Shown: piece after piece, positions 45,342-55,663 of the stretch
How positions within the stretch are numbered: the first letter of the stretch is position 1
How the letters are laid out: each line of letters opens with the position of its first letter
Assembly: GCA_963733085.1 (NCBI GenBank)
Contig: CAVTBY010000002.1
Location: 434,001 to 498,000, forward strand
Origin: Desertimonas sp963733085
GTDB lineage: Bacteria > Actinomycetota > Acidimicrobiia > Acidimicrobiales > Ilumatobacteraceae
Direction of reading: 5' to 3'
Length of the DNA: 64,000 bases
The notes under the pieces: model-generated
Told to the model about the DNA's origin: nothing
Databases searched by the model: none
Seen by the model: only the letters and a program-made list of their open reading frames with translations
Made by a program: the position numbers and the translations under genes

Positions 45342-46736
45342 TCAGGCGGCCATCGTCATCGCTTGGTCGGGGCGGAGGAGGAACGGCGGCAGATGGCCGG
45401 CCAGGTTCGAGAACGGCAGCACGTCCGGATGTAGATCGATGCCGAGCGTCTCGATCATGAACGTGCGCCGGGCCTCGATCCGCGCCCATGCCTCTGGGTA
45501 GGCGTCGAGCGAATTCGGCACGCAGCGACTGATCCGCCAGGGCCAGGCCGTCCTCGATGTTCGTCGTGAAGTAGTCCGTGCCGGTCGCCGGGATGATGTC
45601 GCATTGCAAGGTCATGCCCGACTTCAGCTCGATCGACGAACCAGGAGAGACCGGTGAGTTCACCCACTCGTCGAGATGGAGTTGGTGTCCAGGATTGAGG
45701 AAGATGCCGAAGAACGGATCGCCAAGATGGCGGTCGACGATCGCCTGCAGCTCACCTCCCACTTGACCGACGTGAAGCGCCTCGTACCACTCGGTCACGG
45801 CGGTGAAGTACGGGACGACGAGGCGGTCGACGTAATCCTCGATCCCGCCGGCAACTCCGACGAGTCCTCGACGACGAAACCCGCTCGGCAGTTGAGCGCG
45901 CCCCAGATCCCGAACGCCGTCGTCAGCGGATCGCCCCGCTCGATCCGTCGATCGCCGGGCTCGAGCAGCCCGAACCGAGCCCGTGGACCGGCCGTCAGCA
46001 TCAGATGGCACGACAACGGCGCGCCGTTCCACTGGAGCAGCCGCACCGATTCTCGCTCGGTCATTCCCGGCTGCAGCCCGGCGATCAGGTTGCGCACTCC
46101 GGCGGATGTCTGGCACGCCGCCCACTCGAAGGCGGCGAGTTGCTCGACCTCGTTGACGACGCGGAGCCCGTCGGACGCGTCGATCAACAGGTCGGTCGCG
46201 TTCTCCACGACAGCCCGCTGAAGCCCGACCGTCGAGCGCAACTCGTCGGCCAGGTACGACGGCACGTCGAGCATCCGCAGGTCGCCGTACGTCTTCCACC
46301 CGACGACGCCGACGTGGCCCCCCGGCCCGATGCCCTCGGCGGAGAGGATCGTCGCCAACGGCAGTGACGCGTCACGAGGCTGTCCGGGCAGGCTGAGGTC
46401 CTGAAAGCGGACGCACCGCAGCGGAAGCGGCGCTGCCTCGGCGGTGGCGAAGTTCTCGTTGCCGACGAGCACTGCCGGATCACCATCCGGCGTGACGACC
46501 AGCACGGCGTCCTCGAACCGCGGGTCGAACCCGGTGAGGTAGGAGACGTTGGCACTGTGCTCACGGTCGGCCCACACGACGAGCTGGTCGTAACCGCGCA
46601 CCTCCATCCGGGCGCGCAACCGCTCCAGCCGCTCTCCGTAGATCGCTGCTGGGAGCAGCGGTTCGGACTCCGGCATCCCGAAGTCGGGCAGCTCGACGTC
46701 GGCGAGCACAGCGCTGCGCGTGGTTGCGGTTCTCAT
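45342..46736 (-). pseudogene. M24-family metallopeptidase (Xaa-Pro dipeptidase-like), two frameshifts
   Basis: Joined length is about 465 residues. The creatinase N-terminal domain is in the first frame (YDQLVVWADREHSANVSYLT ... GFDPRFEDAVLVVTPDGDPA), followed by the pita-bread start (SAGVRNLIAGLQPGMTERES). Near 45880 the frame changes (EDYVDRLVVPYFTAVTEWYE, FLNPGHQLHLDEW, SGMTLQCDIIP). Near 45505 it changes again (NSLDAYPEAWARIEARRTFM ... LLRPDQAMTMAA). The metal-binding Glu normally found in the GM-x-x-x-xEP segment is Asp here (CDIIP), while the later Glu (NIEDG) is kept, so activity is uncertain. The start overlaps the FG-GAP stop (ATGA). Confidence 0.8.
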
Positions 46737-48308
46737 CGCTCGATGATCGCGAACTCGCCAGCCGGCACTGCCATCCAGGGGCCGGTCTCGCCGTCCGGCC
46801 ATTGCACACGTACCTCGGCAGCGTCGGCGTGACCAAGACCCACGTGCAGCCAACCGAGCTGGCCGCCAGCGTGCCCGCCGCCGACGGTGATCTCGCGGAC
46901 GAGCGTGCGGTCGCCGACCCGCACCTCCACCCAGGCCCCGATGGCATCGACGTTCGGCGCCGGTTGATGCAGTCGGACGGCGATCGAGTTGCCCATCGGC
47001 GTCGGGTTGTCGCCGTCACCCGCGCCGACGTTGCGCCACACAGTGACGGGCTCGGAGCGGTTGACGACGACGAGGTCGAGCATCCCGTCGAGGTTGAGAT
47101 CGACGAGGGCGCTCCCGCGACCTCGCTTGTAGTCGACGATGCCAGCGTCCTCTGCGCCCTCCACGAATGTGCCGTCGGCCTGGCCGAGGAGCAGGTTGTT
47201 GGGGTCTCGCATCGCATACTCCGGCTGTGCCTCGACATTGCCCTTGGCGACGAACAGATCGAGGTACCCGTCGTTGTTGACATCGGCGAACTCGGCGTGC
47301 CAGGCCGTTGACGGGAGTACGTCACCGCCCGTATACGGCCGGTGGGCCGTGGCCCCGAGTTGCAAGGCGATGTCCTCGTACGTCGGCTGCGCCGGCCCGT
47401 CGGCGAGCGTCTGCAGCTTGTTGTCGCCCTGGCTCGTCAGGTACACCTCGGGATACCCGTCGCCCGTGACGTCGGCACTGGCGATGCCCATTCCCCAGAT
47501 CTGCATCCGTCGCCAGCCCTCGGCCTCGGTGTACTGCCGGGGCGTCTCGTCGCGATCGACGTGCCACAGCTGATCGGAGCCGTCGCGGTAATAGTGGCGG
47601 TCGTTGGTCATCCGCAGATCGCGCTCGTCCCGACCGGCTCCAGTCGCTGAACAGCACCGACAGCGTGCAGTAGCCGGGCGTGAGGGCGAGCGCCGGCGCG
47701 TACACGCCCGCATCGCCGTCGGGTCGGACCAGCCGGCTGTCCGCGCAGGTCTCCCGGTCGGATTCGAGGTAGTCGCCGAACGCCAACGTGGGTAGTTCGT
47801 TGGCGCCTTCCCACGTGGCACTGAAGGCGACCGTCCACGTGTTGCCACCGTCGAGGGCGAGCGCTTCGTTGGCGCGCTCGAACCGACAGTCACCGAGGCC
47901 GCGCAGGATCACGTCCTCGCCGACGCGCAACACGACGAGGTCGGTACGCCCGTCGCTGTCGACATCGATTGGATACGCGCCAGTCACCTCCGTGAGGTCG
48001 GTGATCGGTGACGGCACCGGCGAGAACTGCAGCGCGCCGCCACTGTTGCTGTCGTTGTGGTACAGCGCTGCCGGCTCGCTGCCGCCGGCGAAGAACAGCT
48101 CGCTGAGCCCGTCGTCGTCGCAGTCGAACGTAGCCACGCCGCCGCCGACGAAGTACTGGAAGTCACCGGAGTACCGATGGTCGACGGCGCCGGTCTCCTC
48201 GACGAAGCGGGGCGCGGCGACCACCGCTGGAGTAGTTGGCGCGTCGCCTCCGGCGATCGGCACCGCAACGGCGAAGGCGACTGCGATCGTGCCTAATCCA
48301 GGCCCCAT
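46733..48308 (-). CDS. Secreted FG-GAP/VCBS repeat protein with ASPIC/UnbV C-terminus (one frameshift)
   Basis: About 525 residues. A signal peptide (MGPGLGTIAVAFAVAVPIAG) is followed by a beta-propeller with calcium-type loops DCDDDGLSEL, DVDSDGRTDL, DVTGDGYPEV, DVNNDGYLDL and DLNLDGMLDL. The end is an ASPIC/UnbV module (VRVQWPDGETGPWM). Such CRTAC1-like proteins are extracellular and bind partners or carbohydrate. A frame change near 47635 joins LFSDWS to RDERDLRMTNDRHYYRDG. It is divergent from the haloperoxidase-like gene (68-bp gap) and translationally coupled to the M24 peptidase. Confidence 0.85.
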
Positions 48309-48376
48309 CGCCCGGATTGAACCACAACGCCACGTTGGTTCTACGATCCGCAACGCTGGAACGGGGGGAGAAGGAC

Positions 48377-50245
48377 GTGAGGCGGACTCATCGGGCGAGG
48401 TGCGGCATCGCCGCCCTCGTCGTCGGACTGATCGGCGTTGCCGTTCCCGTCAACGCCGCGAGCGAGCAGGACTACGAGGTCGCCGGTTGTACGCGGGCCG
48501 ACCTCGGTGGACGGTCGGTGGCGCGCGTCTGGGACGACACGCTGCTCGAGCTGATTCGCCAAGTCGTCCCGGCCCCGACGGTCCACGCCCGCAACCTGTT
48601 CCACACCTCGGTGGCGATGTGGGACGCCTGGGCGGCGTACGACCCCACCGCCGACGGTTACCTCGTCACCGAGAAACTCGAGAGCGATGACGTCGCCGCG
48701 GCGAGGGAGGCGGCGATCAGCTACGCCGCCTATCGGCTCTTGCTCTGGCGCTATGGCACGGTCTCGGACCTTCCCGTCACGGCCGAGCAGCTCGACGCCG
48801 TGATGGCGTCGCTGTGCTACCGGACCGACTTCGAGGCGACCGAGGGCGATTCGCCGGCCGCCCTCGGCAATCGCATCGCCGCCGCCCTGATCGAGTACGG
48901 CGGCGACGACGGCGCCCTCGAGAACGAGCGGTACGTCGACACGAGCTACACGCCGGCCAACGACCCGATGCTCGTGAGCGACCCGGGTACGGTGATGCGC
49001 GACCCGAACCGCTGGCAGCCATTGGCTCTCGAAGAGCAGCTGTCCCAGAACGGGCTGCCGATCCCCGGCAGCGTGCAGACCATCATCGGGCCGCACTGGG
49101 GCCACGTCGACTCCTTTGCGATGCCATCGTCGCCCGAAGGTGTGCCGATCGATCCCGGTCCGCCACCGCTCCTCGGCGACCCAGGGAGCGACGACGCGTT
49201 CAAGCAGGCGGCGGTCGATGTGCTCCTGCTCGGCAGCCAGCTCGACCCCACCGACGGCGTCGAGATGGACATCGGACCGGGCGCGCTCGGTGACAACCCG
49301 TTGGGGAACAACGATGGCGATGGCCACCAGGCCAACCCGGCGACCGGTGAGCCGTACGTGCCGAACGTCGTGCTCCGGGCCGACTACGCGCGGACACTCG
49401 CCGAGTTCTGGGCCGACGGGCCGAAGTCCGAGACACCCCCCGGGCATTGGAACGTGATCGCCAACGAGGTCACCGACGCTCCCGGATTCGAACGCCGCAT
49501 CGGCGGGCTCGGCGCCGAGGTGGACGCCCTCGAGTGGGACGTCAAGCTGTACTTCGCGCTCAACAGCGCCGTCCACGACGCCGCTGTGGCCGCTTGGGGG
49601 GTCAAGGGTTTCTATGACTCCGCGCGGCCGATCTCGATGGTCCGCTACATGGGCGGGATGGGCCAATCGAGCGACCCGGACGGACCGTCGTACGACCCGC
49701 AGGGGCTCCCACTCGTCGACGACCTGATCGAGGTGATCACCGCGGAGTCGAGTGCACCTGGCGAGCGCCACGAGGAGTACGCCGACCACGTTGGCGAGAT
49801 CGTCGTTCGGGCCTGGCGTGGCTTCCCCGCCGATCCCGAGAACGAGACGAGCGGTGTCGGCTGGATCCTGGCCGTCGACTGGGTGCCGTACCAGCGGTCG
49901 ACGTTCGTCACTCCGGCGTTTCCCGGGTACGTGTCCGGGCACAGCACGTTCAGCCGGGCCGCGGCCGAAGTGATGGCGGCGGTCACGGGCGATCCCTACT
50001 TCCCCGGCGGGCTCGGCGAGTTCACGCTGCCCCGCGGTGAACTGCTCCACGAGGAAGGCCCGACCGAGGACACCACCCTGCAATGGGCCACGTATTTCGA
50101 TGCCGCCGACCAAGCAGGCCTGTCCCGGCTTTACATGGGCATCCACATCTCCGCTGATGACTTCGAGGGTCGCCGGATCGGCTCTGCCTGCGGTCGCGAG
50201 GCCTGGGCACTCGCCCAGCGCTACTTCGACGGCACCGCGCGCTGA
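48377..50245 (+). CDS. Secreted vanadium-haloperoxidase-like PAP2 protein
   Basis: A 622-residue protein from GTG 48377 with a strong GGGGGGAGAAGG ribosome region. The signal peptide is CGIAALVVGLIGVAVPVNAA. The large helical N-terminal part holds FHTSVAMWDAWAAYDPTADG. All three PAP2 phosphate/vanadate motifs are present at the C-terminal half: KGFYDSARP (K-x6-RP), PGYVSGHSTFS (SGH) and RLYMGIHISADD (R-x5-H-x3-D). Vanadate-dependent haloperoxidases oxidise halides with peroxide; acid phosphatases share the fold. The size, the helical N-terminus and the neighbouring FG-GAP protein favour the haloperoxidase group, but activity is unproven. No frameshift is seen. Confidence 0.87.
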   Translation: MRRTHRARCGIAALVVGLIGVAVPVNAASEQDYEVAGCTRADLGGRSVARVWDDTLLELIRQVVPAPTVHARNLFHTSVAMWDAWAAYDPTADGYLVTEKLESDDVAAAREAAISYAAYRLLLWRYGTVSDLPVTAEQLDAVMASLCYRTDFEATEGDSPAALGNRIAAALIEYGGDDGALENERYVDTSYTPANDPMLVSDPGTVMRDPNRWQPLALEEQLSQNGLPIPGSVQTIIGPHWGHVDSFAMPSSPEGVPIDPGPPPLLGDPGSDDAFKQAAVDVLLLGSQLDPTDGVEMDIGPGALGDNPLGNNDGDGHQANPATGEPYVPNVVLRADYARTLAEFWADGPKSETPPGHWNVIANEVTDAPGFERRIGGLGAEVDALEWDVKLYFALNSAVHDAAVAAWGVKGFYDSARPISMVRYMGGMGQSSDPDGPSYDPQGLPLVDDLIEVITAESSAPGERHEEYADHVGEIVVRAWRGFPADPENETSGVGWILAVDWVPYQRSTFVTPAFPGYVSGHSTFSRAAAEVMAAVTGDPYFPGGLGEFTLPRGELLHEEGPTEDTTLQWATYFDAADQAGLSRLYMGIHISADDFEGRRIGSACGREAWALAQRYFDGTAR

Positions 50246-50336
50246 ACGATTTCGGGGATTTGTTGTTGTCGTCTACGATTCCGAATTCGCGCGGTTCCAC
50301 GGCGGATCGCGTCAGGAAATGGGGGAGGAAACCCGC

Positions 50337-51556
50337 ATGCACATTCGTCGATCGACGGTGCTCACCTTGAGCGCGGCTTCGGTACTTGCTGTCGGCGCCT
50401 TCGGGCCGATCGCCAGCGCCACGACGGTGCCCCCCGGCACCGACGCCGGTGGGGGCGGCGGCGACTGCGTCGTCGGCGTCTCCTGGAACAACTACCAGGA
50501 AGAGCGCTGGGCGAAGTGGGACGAGCCAGCGCTGCAGGGGGCGATCGAGGCAGGCGGCGGCTCGTACATCTCCAACGACGCCCAGTCGTCGGCCGAGACG
50601 CAGGCGAGCAACGTCGAGAACCTCATCTCCCAAGGCGCCAACGTCCTCGTGATCCTCGCCCAGGACGGCACGGCAATCCTGCCGTCGGTGGCCAACGCCA
50701 CCGCCAGCGGTGTACCGGTCATCGCCTACGACCGCCTCATCGAGGACCCCACATCGCTGTACATCTCGTTCGACAACGTTGAAGTCGGACGGCTGCAGGC
50801 GCAGGCGATCTATGACCTCGTGCCCGAGGGGAACTACATCATCATCAAGGGCAACTCCGCCGACGCCAACGCCGACTTCCTCCGTGCCGGCTACGAGGAA
50901 GTCATCGGTGAGGCAGTCGAAGCCGGCGACATCACGATCGTCGGCGAGGACTACACCGACAACTGGGATCCGGAGATCGCCCAGGCCACGACGGAGCAGT
51001 TCCTCACCGCCGCCGACAACGACGTGCAGGCCGTGCTCTCCGAGAACGACGGCATGGCCGGTGGCGTTGTCGCCGCGCTCGAAGCCCAGGGTCTCGCCGG
51101 CCAGGTTCCGGTGTCCGGCCAGGACGGCGACCTCGCCGCCCTCAACCGGGTTGCCCTCGGCACGCAAACCGTGGACGTCTGGAAGGACGCGCGCGAACTC
51201 GGCACGGCAGCCGGCGAGGCTGCCCTGCAGTTGTGCGAGAACCCCGACATCACGGCCGTCGAAGGCACTGCTCCGTTCGAATCGCCGGGCGGCAATGAGT
51301 TGACGTCAATCCTGCTCGAGCCGATCCCGATCACCCAGGACAACCTCGACATCGTCGTCGATGCCGGGTGGATCGATCAGGCGACCCTGTGCCAGGGAGT
51401 CGAGCCGGAACAGTCGCCGTGTGCGACGCTCCAGCCGGTTCGGCCCCCGCGGACTCGGCACCAGCCGACAGTGCTCCCGCCGACAGTGCTCCCGCCGACA
51501 GTGCTCCGGCCGACACCGCGTCGATGGACACGGCGCCGGCGTCCACGGGCGGCTGA
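50337..51556 (+). CDS. Sugar-binding protein of a xylose/ribose-type ABC importer (one frameshift in the tail)
   Basis: About 405 residues. GGGGGAGG lies 7 bp before ATG 50337. A signal peptide (VLTLSAASVLAVGAFGPIAS) without lipobox precedes a Gly-rich linker. The type I fold resembles XylF: CVVGVSWNNYQEERWAKWDE, ENLISQGANVLVILAQDGTA, VIAYDRLIEDPTSLYISFDN, NYIIIKGNSADANADFLRAG, VLSENDGMAGGVVAALEA, PVSGQDGDLAALNR. The pair LAQDG / NDGMAGG is typical of D-xylose-binding proteins. A frame change near 51415 precedes the tail of five APADS-type repeats that ends at 51556. No sugar kinase or isomerase is nearby. Confidence 0.87.
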
Positions 51557-51628
51557 AGGACCCGACACTGACAATCGGGCTGCGTCCTGCGTCGATCGGT
51601 CGACGCAGGGCGCGGTTCGGGTCGAACT

Positions 51629-52942
51629 ATGACCGTTGAAGTTGGGACGCCCACCACGCGGCCGGCGGCCAAGCCGCCGGGTTGGCGTGGGCTCTTGGCG
51701 TCGACGGAGATCGACTTCCGCCTATTCGGCATGGTCGCGGCCCTGGCGATCATCTGGCTCTTCTTCAATCTCCAATCGGGCGGCGACTTCCTGTCGGCGC
51801 GCAACCTCTGGAACCTCTCGGTCCAGAGCGCCTCCATCGCGATCATGGCGACGGGCATGGTGCTGATCATCGTGTCGCGCAACATCGACCTGTCGGTCGG
51901 GTCGCAGCTTGCGTTCATCGGCTACACGATGGCGATGGTCCAGACGGAGTGGATCCCCAACACCTTCGATCTCGGCTTCGACCGGTGGTACACGTGGATC
52001 GTCGCGCTGGCCGTCGGGATCGCCTTGGGGGCGGCCATCGGGGGCGTCCAGGGATTCCTCGTCGGCTACGGCGGAGTGCCGTCGTTCATCGTGACGCTTG
52101 GTGGGATCCTGATCTGGCGCGGCCTGATCTTCCGCTACGCGCAGGGCCAGACGCTGGCACCGATGGACGGCAACTTCGCGCTGCTCGGCGGCGGGACGCG
52201 CGGTTCGCTCGGCGAGTGGCGCAGCTGGCTGCTCGGAGGGATCGCCTGCGCCCTCATCGCCTACAGCATCGTGATGGCTCGTCGCCGCCGCCATCGCTAC
52301 CAGTTCGCCGTCCGGCCACTCGGCGTCGAGATCGCGATCGGCGTGATCGCTTGTCTCGTCGTCCTCGGCGCCGTGTGGGTCGCCAACAGCTATTTCTGGC
52401 CGGCGCAACTCGCCAGCCAGTACGCCGAACGGCACGGCATCGTCGAACCGCCCGGCGGTCTGAAGATCCCCACCGGCGTCGCCTACCCCGTGGTGATCCT
52501 CATCGGCGTCGCACTGCTGATGACGTATCTCGCTCGCCGGCGACGGTTCGGCCGATACGTCTACGCCATCGGTGGCAACCCGGAGGCGGCTGAGCTGGGT
52601 GGCATCAACGTTCGTCGGACGATCATGCTCACGTTTGTCCTGATGGGCGTCCTTTGCGCAATCAGCGCGGCGGTGTCGACGGCGCGCCTCAACTCCGCCG
52701 TCACCAACCTCGGCACCTCCAACGAGCTCGATGTCATCTCGGCTGCGGTCATCGGCGGCACCTCGTTCGCCGGCGGTATCGGGACGATCCCCGGTGCCGT
52801 GCTCGGCGCCGTGATCATGCAATCGCTGCGCTCCGGGATGTCACTGCTGGGCGTCGACTCGCCGACCCAGGATGTCTATGTCGGCATCGTGCTCGTCGCC
52901 GCTGTCGGCCTCGACTCGTGGCTGCGAAGGAGAGCGACGTGA
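51629..52942 (+). CDS. Xylose/ribose-type ABC importer permease
   Basis: A 437-residue permease longer than RbsC because it has the extra helices and cytoplasmic loop seen in XylH. Segments are GMVAALAIIWLFFNLQSGGD, LIIVSRNIDLSVGSQLAFIG, GGVQGFLVGYGGVPSFIVTL, a central MARRRRHRYQF loop, YVYAIGGNPEAAELGGINVR (ATPase contact) and VIGGTSFAGGIGTIPGAVLG. A single permease gene means the channel is a homodimer, unlike the rhamnose importer. It starts 72 bp after the binding-protein gene and precedes the ATPase by 10 bp. Confidence 0.9.
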   Translation: MTVEVGTPTTRPAAKPPGWRGLLASTEIDFRLFGMVAALAIIWLFFNLQSGGDFLSARNLWNLSVQSASIAIMATGMVLIIVSRNIDLSVGSQLAFIGYTMAMVQTEWIPNTFDLGFDRWYTWIVALAVGIALGAAIGGVQGFLVGYGGVPSFIVTLGGILIWRGLIFRYAQGQTLAPMDGNFALLGGGTRGSLGEWRSWLLGGIACALIAYSIVMARRRRHRYQFAVRPLGVEIAIGVIACLVVLGAVWVANSYFWPAQLASQYAERHGIVEPPGGLKIPTGVAYPVVILIGVALLMTYLARRRRFGRYVYAIGGNPEAAELGGINVRRTIMLTFVLMGVLCAISAAVSTARLNSAVTNLGTSNELDVISAAVIGGTSFAGGIGTIPGAVLGAVIMQSLRSGMSLLGVDSPTQDVYVGIVLVAAVGLDSWLRRRAT

Positions 52943-52952
52943 AGGTGGAACC

Positions 52953-53780
52953 ATGACGAGCGTGAGCGACCCGCTGACGAGCACACCGGTGGTGGGCGAC
53001 GGGCGGCCGACCCCGCTTGTCGAGATGCGCGACATCCGCGTGTCATTCGGCGGCGTTCACGCCGTCGACGGTGTCAGCATCGACCTGTACGCCGGGGAGG
53101 TCGTCGCCCTCGTCGGTGGCAACGGCGCCGGCAAGTCGACGTTGATTCGGGTGCTCTCGGGCGCCCATCCCGCGGACTCCGGGGAGATCCTCATCGACGG
53201 CGAGGTCGTCTCGATCAGCAATCCCCGCGAAGCCAGAGCGCTGGGCATCGAGGCGATCTACCAGACCCTCGCCCTCGCCGACAACATCGACGCCGCGGCG
53301 AACGTGTTCCTCGGCCGCGAGGAGCTGACCCGCACCGGGGCGCTCGACGACTCGGCGATGGCGTCGGCGACACGGGATGTCATGCGCCGGCTCAACCCGC
53401 GGTTCACCAACCTCAAGACTCCGGTCGGATGGTTGTCGGGCGGGCAGCGCCAAGCGGTGGCCATCGCACGCGCCGTGCATTTCAACGCCCGCATCCTGAT
53501 CATGGACGAGCCCACCGCAGCCCTCGGTCCGGCGGAGACCGGACAGGTGCACGAGCTCGTCGCCCAGCTGAAGTCGGAGGGGCTCGGGATCTTCCTCATC
53601 AGCCACGACATCCACGACGTGTTCGACCTCGCCGACCGGATCAGCGTCATGCTCACCGGTGACCTCGTCGGCACCGTCAACAAGAGCGATGTCACCAAGG
53701 ACGAAGTCTTGGCGATGATCATCCTCGGCAAGAAGCCTGAGGAAGTCTCCGAAGGCGAGCTCGCCGAGTTCCACGGTTGA
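52953..53780 (+). CDS. Single-domain sugar ABC importer ATPase
   Basis: A 275-residue ATPase. Motifs are VGGNGAGKSTLIRVL, IEAIYQTLALADNIDAAANV, signature LSGGQRQAVAIARAV, LIMDEPTAALGPAETGQ and FLISHDIHD. Unlike the 500-residue double ATPase of the rhamnose cluster, this is a single domain like FrcA, so it must dimerise. The transporter made by the three genes is complete, but the operon lacks any catabolic enzyme, so the sugar is uncertain. The last residues (KKPEEVSEGELAEFHG) form an acidic tail. A 191-bp gap with no gene follows. Confidence 0.9.
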   Translation: MTSVSDPLTSTPVVGDGRPTPLVEMRDIRVSFGGVHAVDGVSIDLYAGEVVALVGGNGAGKSTLIRVLSGAHPADSGEILIDGEVVSISNPREARALGIEAIYQTLALADNIDAAANVFLGREELTRTGALDDSAMASATRDVMRRLNPRFTNLKTPVGWLSGGQRQAVAIARAVHFNARILIMDEPTAALGPAETGQVHELVAQLKSEGLGIFLISHDIHDVFDLADRISVMLTGDLVGTVNKSDVTKDEVLAMIILGKKPEEVSEGELAEFHG

Positions 53781-53971
53781 GCACGAACCAATCCGGATCG
53801 GGGGACCCGGCCGGTAAGGGCTCGACTGGCGATGCGCTCGGTGTAGCGTGTCGATCACGCGATCTTCGGTGACGCGACTTGCGGGCGGCGGGATTCTTGA
53901 AGGTGTTATCGACGGCGACGCACGTGGAGACGCGGTATCGCCTCTGACGCGACGGTGGCGAGGAGGCGGAC

Positions 53972-55613
53972 TTGGACGAAGATGACGACAATGACGACGA
54001 TGTCGACGATGTCGACGATGACGACGATGTCGACGATGTCGAGGACGTCGACGATGATCTAGAGGATGTCGACGACTTCGAGGGTTCCGTCCTGGCGAAT
54101 CGAAGTGCGACGATCGGCATCGCGGCTGCTGTCGCGGTATTGGGTGTCGTGTGGTTGGTCGTCATCGTCCGTGTGTTCCTCAGTGGCCAGGATCGGCCCA
54201 CCGCCCAGTCGGTCCCCACGATGACGTCTACGGACTCCTCGGCAGCGTCGACGGAGCCGGGCGAATCAACCGAGCTGGACACAACGCAAGTAGCAATCTT
54301 TGTGACGCCTTCGACAACGCTCGTGTCGGAGACGACGATGCCCGCGACGACGACGTCCACGGTGCCGGAGACGACCGAGCAGGCGACGACGATGCCCGCG
54401 ACGACGACGTCCACGGTGCCGGAGACGACCGAGCAGGCGACGACGATGCCCGCGACGACGACGTCCACGGTGCCGGAGACGACCGAGCAGGCGACGACGA
54501 TGCCCGCGACGACGACGTCCACGGTGCCGGAGACGACCGAGCAGGCGACGACGATGCCCACGACGACGACGTCCACGGTGCCGGAGACGACCGAGCAGGC
54601 GACGACGATGCCCACGACGACGACGTCCACGGTGCCGGAGACGACCGAGCAGGCGACGACGATGCCCACGACGACGACGTCCACGGTGCCGGAGACGACC
54701 GAGCCGGCGACGACGATGCCCGACGACGACGACGTCCACGTGCCGGAGACGACCGAGCCGGAGACGACGATGCCCGACGACGACGACGTGCCGGAGACGA
54801 CCGAGCCGGAGACGACCGTGCCGGAGACGACCGAGCCAGAGACGACCGAGCCGGCGACGACCACGACGACGTCGCCTCCGACGACGACCACGATCTGCTC
54901 CGACGACGACGACGTCGCCCACGACGACCACGACGACCACGACGTCTCCTCCGACGACGACCACGACGTCTCCTCCGACGACGACCACCACCTCTGCGCC
55001 GACGACCACCACCACCACCACCACCACCACGACCACCACGACGACGCTCGCCATCGACGGTGCCGGAAACGTTGCCGGACGGCAGGCCGGTGCCGGCGAC
55101 GATCGTCTTCGCGGACGACCAGATCACGCTGACCGGTGCCGTTCCGAGCGTGGACGCGGCGGACCGGCTGACCGCCTTCGCCACCGACTACCGCCTCACG
55201 CCAGCCCCCGTCGTCAACGAGTTGACGATCGATCCGAACACGCCGACATCAGGCGGGGTCCGGGTCGTCGAGCTCAACTCGATCAACTTCGACAGTGAGG
55301 GGGAGGTGATCACCCCCGAACATGCCGCAGCAGATCGGACGCGTCGTCGCCACGATGGAGGCCTATCCGCGGGCGACGGTCCACGTGGTCGGGAACACCG
55401 ATCAGCAGGGTGATGCGACAGGCAACCTCGCCATCTCACAACGGCGCGCCAATGCCGTCGTGGCCTACCTCGTGAGCGAGGGAATCGATCCCACCCGGTT
55501 GACGACGCAGCCGGCGGGAGAGATCGAATCCACTGCGCACCGATTCGACCCCCGAGGCGGACGCCATCAACCGTCGTGTCGAGTTCGTGTTCTACGGACT
55601 GCTCGGAGAGTGA
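53972..55613 (+). pseudogene. Membrane-anchored Thr/Pro-repeat protein with OmpA-like C-terminus (frameshifted)
   Basis: TTG 53972 opens an Asp/Val-rich cytoplasmic head (about 40 residues), then one helix (ATIGIAAAVAVLGVVWLVVI) and a Thr/Ser/Pro stalk with eight 54-bp repeats. The stalk moves out of the Thr frame near 54900. The C-terminal part is scattered: a BON-like segment (PATIVFADDQITLTGAVPSV) in one frame, then ELNSINFDSEGEVITPEH, then the OmpA core (ATVHVVGNTDQQGDATGNLA ISQRRANAVV in the next frame) and a final frame ending NRRVEFVFYGLLGE at 55613. The OmpA core binds peptidoglycan in related proteins, so this is probably a cell-wall tether. At least four shifts. Confidence 0.75.
54332..54763 (+). 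repeat. Eight tandem 54-bp repeats (TTMPATTTSTVPETTEQA)
   Basis: ATG codons recur every 54 bp at 54338, 54392, 54446, 54500, 54554, 54608, 54662 and 54716. Units 1-4 read TTMPATTTSTVPETTEQA, units 5-7 TTMPTTTTSTVPETTE(Q/P)A. Unit 8 keeps its length but reads PDDDDVHV, from two compensating one-base changes. This is a protein-coding minisatellite. Confidence 0.9.
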
Positions 55614-55663
55614 CGCTGAGCTCTGGGTGAAATCGGCGAGAGGTTCAGAGCACCTCGATCAAC

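Noticed and set aside
54332..54763. CRISPR array
   Set aside because: The 54-bp units are contiguous with no unique spacers and lie in a coding frame.
54151..55044. Asp/Ala/Gly-rich frame through the 54-bp repeats as a separate gene
   Set aside because: It is the second frame of the same repeat; only its end after about 55045 carries real conserved sequence, which belongs to the OmpA-like gene.
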